From positions 13,093,106 through 13,157,105 of the forward strand of contig CM022666.1 in assembly GCA_012295275.1 (NCBI GenBank): a DNA stretch of 64,000 bases, written 5' to 3'. Each line of letters starts with the position of its first letter. Within the stretch, counting starts at the first letter, position 1. The notes beneath the pieces were generated by a model, which was not told the DNA's origin, searched no databases, and saw only the letters and a list, made by a program, of their open reading frames with translations. Source of the DNA: Chrysomallon squamiferum (lineage: Eukaryota; Mollusca; Gastropoda; Neomphalida; Peltospiridae). The position numbers were made by a program, and so were the translations under genes. Positions 62,601-64,000 of this stretch are shown here, piece after piece.

Positions 62601-63922
62601 ACTCATCCCAGAGGGTCCCCACATTCCAGATTTTAAACAAACTCTGAGGTTCTAAGGGTTTAAAACCCATCATGGAACATTGCCATAGTAGAAGATAACA
62701 TTGGTTATCCAGAAACTTGTTGCTGCTTGTGAAGGGGCCCCTATAATTGTTCAAGCTTCAGTGCCAAAAAAATGTCCACCAGTGTGAATGAGATACTTTA
62801 AGACATGATTTACTTTTGAAATTGAATTCCTTTTATATATAACTAAAGATAAATAGACAGAATAGTGTGAAAATAATGTTAAACTTATAGAATTAACAAG
62901 TTAACTTTTAACATTACTAAATGTTTAATGTTTCAGATCTGCAAGAGAAGAATAAAAGTGCTACATTCGTCGAAGAGCCCTGCAGCATACAGGACCCCGA
63001 AGAAAGCGTACAAACACATAGAGATGATGTCACTGTCATGCATAAAACGAGTCTTAGACGTCACAGAGGCAGACGGTGAGTTCATCAAGTCACCTGTCAC
63101 AACACAGTGGTTGTGGTGGAGGTGGACACAGTCCCAGTAGTGTAATAATTCAGTGACAGAAGTGTATTTTTAATAACACACATATTTAAAAGTGTTAGGA
63201 GATGGAAGGTGTGTAGGTTGTGACTGATTATATGAAGATTTATTGAAAAGTGAATGTTCACAGAATCAGTTCTCTTTAATGTATTTGTAGAATAATTTCC
63301 CATTCAAACCAGTGTCTCAAGATCTATTTATTGGAAATTATGATGTCTGTGTTCTGTCCTAAGTATGAGAAAGTAGATAAAAAAAGATCTCCTTTTAATT
63401 AAGAGTAGACCACTAAATAACTGAATATGTATTTTCTACATTATAATTTTATTAAAAAATGGAAGTAAGTTCAGAAACTAAGAAACAGTAATAGAAAGCA
63501 TTTTGAGGTTCTTAGAAGATTTCTTTGTAGGTTATTTTATGTTTCCAAACCTATTGATTGTATGCAGAGTTCTTTATAAATATTTTGTAGCCAATGGGAA
63601 GGTGCATATGAAAGTTCACATTCCACTAGATGGCAAAAGTAGATGTTTAAAGTACACCATCAGATTCTCTCTTTAATAGTTCAGTTATATAAATCACACA
63701 TAGAGAATGTAATAATTGTTGAATGTTCACAGTAAATGAATAAACATTGCTAACTGTTTTGTTTAGACTGCCGGGGAGTGTTTGCTTTCATCACGAGGAA
63801 CAACACGGAGTTCAAGGAGAAACTCTACAGCTTCATGCTGGACATGGAGGACGTATCCAAGTCAAACCTGCTGACAGATCTGTGCTAAACACCTTGCAAA
63901 CACCATCTGTCGAACAGACTAC
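34839..63922 (+). CDS. ECT2: ECT2 Rho guanine-nucleotide exchange factor, 19 coding exons, 3' incomplete
   Basis: ECT2 activates RhoA at the cell equator during cytokinesis after binding centralspindlin (family knowledge). Exons: 34839-34878, 45435-45508, 46085-46264, 47433-47522, 48020-48127, 50306-50407, 52655-52754, 56095-56210, 56856-56918, 57931-58135, 58585-58715, 59040-59228, 59739-59849, 60388-60484, 61221-61302, 61866-61944, 62382-62501, 62937-63075, 63767-63922. All junctions are GT/AG and keep one frame for 715 codons. Domains: BRCT0 ~18-95, BRCT1 ~103-190, BRCT2 ~199-290, basic linker with KLGKRKRLKQL (NLS) and SHTPDKS (Cdk-type site), DH ~378-590 with RPVQRLPSVVLLL (CR3), PH from ~600. 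An in-frame TAA at 63886 truncates the PH domain, but similarity continues one base on, so a frameshift is likely. The C-terminal exons lie beyond the window. Confidence 0.95.
35108..35140. repeat. CAA microsatellite
   Basis: About 10 CAA/ACA units in ECT2 intron 1. A second A/CAA-rich block with a TA run lies at 35810-35922. Confidence 0.9.
37349..37378. repeat. Poly-A tract
   Basis: About 28 A in ECT2 intron 1. Confidence 0.9.
37630..37707 (+). CDS. ECT2: Candidate ECT2 cassette exon in intron 1
   Basis: A strong acceptor (long T-rich tract ending TTTTTCAG) is followed by 78 nt without a stop and a donor GTACGTG. Length is 26 codons, both ends are phase 1, and it reads VYKKVGSVCKVKSH in the frame set by exon 1, so inclusion or skipping both keep the frame. 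I see no clear homology to the human N-terminus, so it may be lineage-specific or a chance exon. Confidence 0.45.
37838..38371. mobile_element. TA-flanked MITE with pogo/Tigger-like ends
   Basis: Left end CAGTGGAACCTCAGGTTACT; right end, on the minus strand, CAGTGGAACCTTGGGTTACA; TA lies directly outside both. A second paired zone is AAGTAAACCAAG (left) and TTCGTAAACCAAGAC (right). About 534 bp with no transposase frame, so non-autonomous. Confidence 0.8.
39600..39728. repeat. TAC-type microsatellite, left part
   Basis: CTACTATTCTACTACTATTAC-like triplets. The similar array resumes at 40365 after an inserted 625-bp segment. Confidence 0.85.
39729..40353. mobile_element. Possible non-autonomous DNA element inside a TAC microsatellite
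   Basis: The ends are imperfect inverted repeats: GGGTCATTCCGT (left) and, on the minus strand, GGATCATTCTGT (right), 10 of 12 matching. The segment is unlike its flanks, which are the same TAC-type array on both sides. It has no transposase frame. The inner phrase CCAGTAGTTCCTGAGATATG resembles sequence seen in interspersed repeats. Confidence 0.4.
40365..41105. repeat. ~40-bp minisatellite built on TAC triplets
   Basis: About 18 units of TTGTTCTATTTCTACTAC then TACAACTATTGCTACTATTA, varying in triplet number. Long open frames in three phases (Tyr/Leu/Ser-rich) are repeat artefacts; there is no start context or homology. Confidence 0.95.
42120..42620 (+). pseudogene. Decayed Tc1/mariner-like transposase
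   Basis: Fragments in shifting frames match the Tc1 DDE domain in order: DWDSVLFTDESSFH (first Asp, ~42147-42188), VYRHQGKHFVSAYVV (~42220), RNVMVWGGV with VVFINGNFT and CYRDDII (~42270-42380), then VLPWSPFSSDLSPTEHVWDE (~42487-42546), the final acidic segment. Several frameshifts and stops separate them, so it is inactive. It lies in ECT2 intron 1; its terminal repeats were not found. Confidence 0.8.
42740..42870. repeat. TATG/TCTG tetranucleotide tract
   Basis: Short GTAT, TA and TCTG/CAGT runs in ECT2 intron 1. Confidence 0.8.
43509..43538. repeat. Poly-T tract
   Basis: About 30 T. Another T-rich tract lies at 43161-43188. Confidence 0.9.
45126..45434. repeat. TAC/TTA microsatellite abutting ECT2 exon 2 acceptor
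   Basis: Imperfect TAC, TGC and ATT triplets run up to about 15 nt before the exon 2 acceptor. Repeat-derived T-rich DNA therefore forms most of the upstream splice region. Confidence 0.92.
45435..45508 (+). CDS. ECT2: ECT2 exon 2, start of BRCT0
   Basis: Acceptor CTGTTTTCAG, donor GTTTGT. Encodes DDKVLKIVIVGKDTQELDEL and on to SLQ (residues 14-38), equivalent to the human segment beginning ETRVILVQ. The acceptor follows a 300-bp TAC/TTA microsatellite. Confidence 0.9.
46085..46264 (+). CDS. ECT2: ECT2 exon 3, BRCT0
   Basis: Sixty codons (residues 39-98), phase 0 at both ends, donor GTGAGG. Contains ETMFILSTFEGDVYYKL and ARILGPPAV, matching the human segment with VIGPPVVL before BRCT1. Confidence 0.95.
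46731..47432 (+). repeat. 32-bp minisatellite ending as the ECT2 exon 4 splice acceptor
   Basis: About 22 head-to-tail units. The consensus is CAGTAATTTGTGATATTTC followed by TTGATATTACAGT, 32 bp. Left units are more diverged (AATAT or AATCT variants) and right units nearly identical. Variants CCAG/ACAG and TAATT/TTATT occur in ordered mixtures, pointing to multi-unit duplications. The last unit's TTGATATTCCAG is the acceptor used for exon 4. Confidence 0.97.
47433..47522 (+). CDS. ECT2: ECT2 exon 4, start of BRCT1
   Basis: Thirty codons (residues 99-128), SLPFTTRPLFCTLMKGLILC then FTGFKVRDKL; donor GTGAGT. The acceptor TTGATATTCCAG is the last unit of a 32-bp minisatellite that fills the intron just upstream. 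Confidence 0.95.
48020..48127 (+). CDS. ECT2: ECT2 exon 5, BRCT1
   Basis: Thirty-six codons (129-164), containing VHHMGGSVRKDINSKVTHLV, the conserved BRCT1 core with its phosphate-pocket lysine region. Acceptor TTATTTTAG, donor GTACAT. Confidence 0.95.
48221..48430. mobile_element. Old mariner-like MITE copy (related to 53476-53694)
   Basis: Shares ordered blocks with the element at 53476-53694, notably GTGTACAAATATCTAAATAT, GATGGCAAG and a GGCATATGT/CACATATGT block. The left end TTGGGTTAGTGCAAAA resembles mariner ends; the right end is degraded. Confidence 0.55.
50306..50407 (+). CDS. ECT2: ECT2 exon 6, end of BRCT1
   Basis: Thirty-four codons (165-198), FAVSMGTPIMSEDWIYRLW then an acidic tail; human has VAVSLGTPIMKPEWIYKAW. 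The tryptophan typical of BRCT helix 3 is present. Acceptor TCTTGTAG, donor GTCAGT. Confidence 0.95.
50926..51063. repeat. TTTA/TTTTA tract
   Basis: Imperfect TTTA repeats in the intron between exons 6 and 7. Confidence 0.9.
52370..52654. repeat. TTA, CAT, TAC and GTT compound microsatellite abutting ECT2 exon 7
   Basis: Successive triplet runs: ATT (~52373-52427), ATC (~52502-52531), TAC (~52560-52600) and TTG/TTT (~52603-52650), ending at the exon 7 acceptor. Poly-Tyr, poly-Val and poly-Ile frames here are artefacts, though the last one runs into the real exon. Confidence 0.93.
52655..52754 (+). CDS. ECT2: ECT2 exon 7, BRCT2
   Basis: Residues 199-231 plus one base: RPFFECNISFLGFSKEEQKH and on to IEN. 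Human has ILSFLGFSDEEKTNMEEM. Acceptor TTATTTTACAG directly follows a mixed TTA/CAT/GTT microsatellite; donor GTGAGA. Confidence 0.95.
52838..52873. repeat. TTTA microsatellite
   Basis: About nine TTTA units. Confidence 0.9.
53476..53694. mobile_element. Mariner-like MITE with ~31-bp inverted ends
   Basis: The left end includes TTGGAACAAAAGGTCAAAGC and the right end, on the minus strand, TTGGAATAAAAGGTCAAAGC, both followed by ATTT. Pairing extends about 31 bp. About 219 bp, no coding capacity. A related, older copy is at 48221-48430. No clear target duplication. Confidence 0.75.
54060..54255. repeat. AAT-rich tract with a short direct duplication
   Basis: The phrase ATACTTGTCATTAACA is present at ~54045 and ~54130, each followed by an AAT microsatellite, so a ~90-bp unit was duplicated. 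The longest AAT run is ~54219-54248. Confidence 0.8.
54870..56094. other. ECT2 intron sequence without further features
   Basis: AT-rich unique intron upstream of exon 8. I see no repeat or coding signal. Confidence 0.6.
56095..56210 (+). CDS. ECT2: ECT2 exon 8, BRCT2
   Basis: Residues 232-270, GGHYEPLGSEDCTHLVVDD and a tail ending YVVRAE. Human has GGKYLPLGDERCTHLVVEE. Phase 1 start, phase 0 end; acceptor TTTTCTAG, donor GTAGAT. Confidence 0.95.
56628..56712. repeat. AAT microsatellite
   Basis: About 22 AAT units, then AAC/CAA units. Confidence 0.95.
56856..56918 (+). CDS. ECT2: ECT2 exon 9, end of BRCT2
   Basis: Twenty-one codons (271-291): WFWGGIQMEACADEALYIF then HK, matching human WFWGSIQMDARAGETMYLY. 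Acceptor TTATTTCAG, donor GTAAGT. Confidence 0.95.
57283..57945 (+). repeat. 60-90-bp tandem repeat of the ECT2 exon 10 acceptor region
   Basis: Roughly seven intronic copies precede the real exon 10 start. Each has TTTTTCCCATTCTAG, then CCTGTTCCTCAGAGTAAG, GTGTGTCAAACAGCAGTC and a CATC run. Best copies start near 57446, 57536, 57618, 57750 and 57834; weaker ones near 57379 and 57691. The last copy (57914 on) is the true exon. CCAT tetranucleotides lie at 57503-57530 and 57590-57610. Confidence 0.93.
57931..58135 (+). CDS. ECT2: ECT2 exon 10, NLS and phospho-regulatory linker
   Basis: Residues 292-359. Encodes PVPQSKCVSNSS, a basic cluster KLGKRKRLKQL, CSKRRSS and SPNSFLDASHTPDKSDYL, aligning with the human linker that has the NLS and a Cdk-type Thr-Pro (LLDISNTPE). 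It is much richer in G/C than the introns. The acceptor CCCATTCTAG and the first ~35 nt are repeated about seven times in the preceding intron. Donor GTGAGA, phase 1. Confidence 0.93.
58585..58715 (+). CDS. ECT2: ECT2 exon 11, start of DH domain
   Basis: Residues 360-403, ending with SARQLVVKELLQTEINYVGI: the DH CR1 helix with its conserved glutamate (human VAKELYQTESNYVNIL). Acceptor AATTTCAG, donor GTGAGT. Confidence 0.95.
59040..59228 (+). CDS. ECT2: ECT2 exon 12, DH domain
   Basis: Sixty-three codons (404-466) including VKIIFGNIPPIYDAHCKM and ISIGDVILQH; human has IKTIFGSIPDIFDVHTKI. High GC compared with flanking introns. Acceptor CGTGTCCAG, donor GTGAGT. Confidence 0.95.
59739..59849 (+). 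CDS. ECT2: ECT2 exon 13, DH domain
   Basis: Thirty-seven codons (467-503): TAYPPFVNFFENTKKTII and NPRFHAFLK, near-identical in plan to human TYPPFVNFFEMSKETII. Acceptor TTTTTCAG, donor GTATGA. An imperfect AGT microsatellite starts right after the donor. Confidence 0.95.
59855..60120. repeat. Imperfect AGT microsatellite
   Basis: AGT/AGC/GGT triplets in the intron between exons 13 and 14, starting a few bases after the exon 13 donor. Confidence 0.85.
60215..60370. repeat. TTTA and TTAC tetranucleotide tract upstream of ECT2 exon 14
   Basis: TTTA then CTTA/TTAC repeats, ending about 15 nt before the exon 14 acceptor. Confidence 0.85.
60388..60484 (+). CDS. ECT2: ECT2 exon 14, DH catalytic CR3
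   Basis: Residues 504-535: PECGRQTLEELLIRPVQRLP then SVVLLLG. This is the DH CR3 helix that contacts the GTPase (human LLIRPVQRLPSVALLL). Acceptor TTTGTACAG, donor GTAGGT; phase 1 end. Confidence 0.95.
61221..61302 (+). CDS. ECT2: ECT2 exon 15, DH domain
   Basis: Residues 536-562 plus two bases: DIKKHTDPKNPDYQKLEEAI then SKLKGIM. Human has DLKKHTADENPDKSTLEKAI. Acceptor TTATTTTCAG, donor GTAAGT. Confidence 0.95.
61866..61944 (+). CDS. ECT2: ECT2 exon 16, end of DH
   Basis: Residues 563-589: TYINEDKRRTDNQVAMFDIM then KEIDNCP; human has HINEDKRKTEAQKQIFDVV. Phase 2 start, phase 0 end. Acceptor TTTTTTCAG, donor GTGAGT. Confidence 0.95.
62382..62501 (+). CDS. ECT2: ECT2 exon 17, DH-PH junction
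   Basis: Forty codons (590-629): ATLISSHRSFVDRIDVLEL and LSLFVFTDSIE, the first PH strands (human NLLSSHRSLVQRVETISL, VTLFLFNDCLE). Acceptor TTTTTTAACAG, donor GTTTGT. Confidence 0.95.
62545..62790 (-). repeat. Interspersed repeat family, copy B (ECT2 intron)
   Basis: Minus-strand copy of the 34096-34320 repeat. On the minus strand it reads CTGGTGGACA, then GGCACTGAAGCTTGAACAAT and CCTCTGGGATGAGTGGGTCT, then AAACTTAAGTTTCATT. Lies between ECT2 exons 17 and 18. Confidence 0.6.
62937..63075 (+). CDS. ECT2: ECT2 exon 18, PH domain
   Basis: Residues 630-675 plus one base: ICKRRIKVLHSSKSPAAYRT, KAYKHIEMMSLSCIKRVLDV. Human has IARKRHKVIGTF and LKHIHLMPLSQIKKVLDI. Acceptor TGTTTCAG, donor GTGAGT. 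Confidence 0.95.
63076..63766. other. ECT2 last intron in the window
   Basis: AT-rich intron of 691 bp, no repeat or open frame of note. Confidence 0.7.
63767..63922 (+). CDS. ECT2: ECT2 exon 19, PH domain, with frameshift
   Basis: Acceptor GTTTTGTTTAG. Reads CRGVFAFITRNNTEFKEKL to LLTDLC, then TAA at 63886-63888. One base later the next frame reads KHLANTICRTDY, matching human RHVANTICKAD, up to a donor GTACGT at 63923. The conserved stretch therefore appears interrupted by a single extra T at 63886. This could be a base-call or assembly error, a null allele, or a real truncation. Confidence 0.85.
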
Positions 63923-64000
63923 GTACGTCTCACTTCTTTTACTCATTTCTCTTTCAGAGACAGGTTTTAGTGTTTCATTCATAAATGGGGAGATTAATAT

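Overview
The window is AT-rich animal nuclear DNA: split genes with GT/AG introns, no bacterial operons, very many micro- and minisatellites, and decayed DNA transposons. The protein features fit an invertebrate, probably a lophotrochozoan such as a mollusc; the species is inferred, not shown.

Two protein-coding genes are recognisable, and they are arranged head to head. LIPT2 (mitochondrial lipoyl(octanoyl) transferase) lies on the minus strand. It has two coding exons (24875-24410 and 21886-21561, 263 codons) and probably an upstream 5' UTR exon. ECT2 (Rho guanine-nucleotide exchange factor for cytokinesis) lies on the plus strand from 34839 to beyond the right edge. Nineteen coding exons can be placed with consistent splice phases, covering BRCT0, BRCT1, BRCT2, the NLS linker, the DH domain and most of the PH domain. 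One further candidate cassette exon sits in intron 1. The last exon has a one-base frameshift exactly where family similarity continues in the next frame.

Layout: 1-20500 is gene-poor, with dense microsatellites, several minisatellites (2146-2740, 10960-11520, 12470-13190, 14590-15030, 16895-17340), a LINE 3' end (13645-13936), a 96-bp fold-back hairpin (5437-5532) and an unidentified coding-like relic (8430-9085). 20500-31700 is LIPT2 with its introns and two inverted-repeat elements. 31700-34838 is the shared upstream region. 34839-64000 is ECT2, whose introns hold MITEs, a Tc1/mariner relic, an insertion inside a TAC microsatellite, and tandem arrays.

The most unusual observation concerns ECT2 splice acceptors. 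The acceptor of exon 4 is the last unit of a 22-copy, 32-bp minisatellite whose units themselves look like 3' splice sites. The acceptor plus the first ~35 nt of exon 10 is repeated about seven times in the upstream intron. The two genes have no direct pathway link: LIPT2 acts in mitochondrial protein lipoylation and ECT2 in mitotic RhoA activation.
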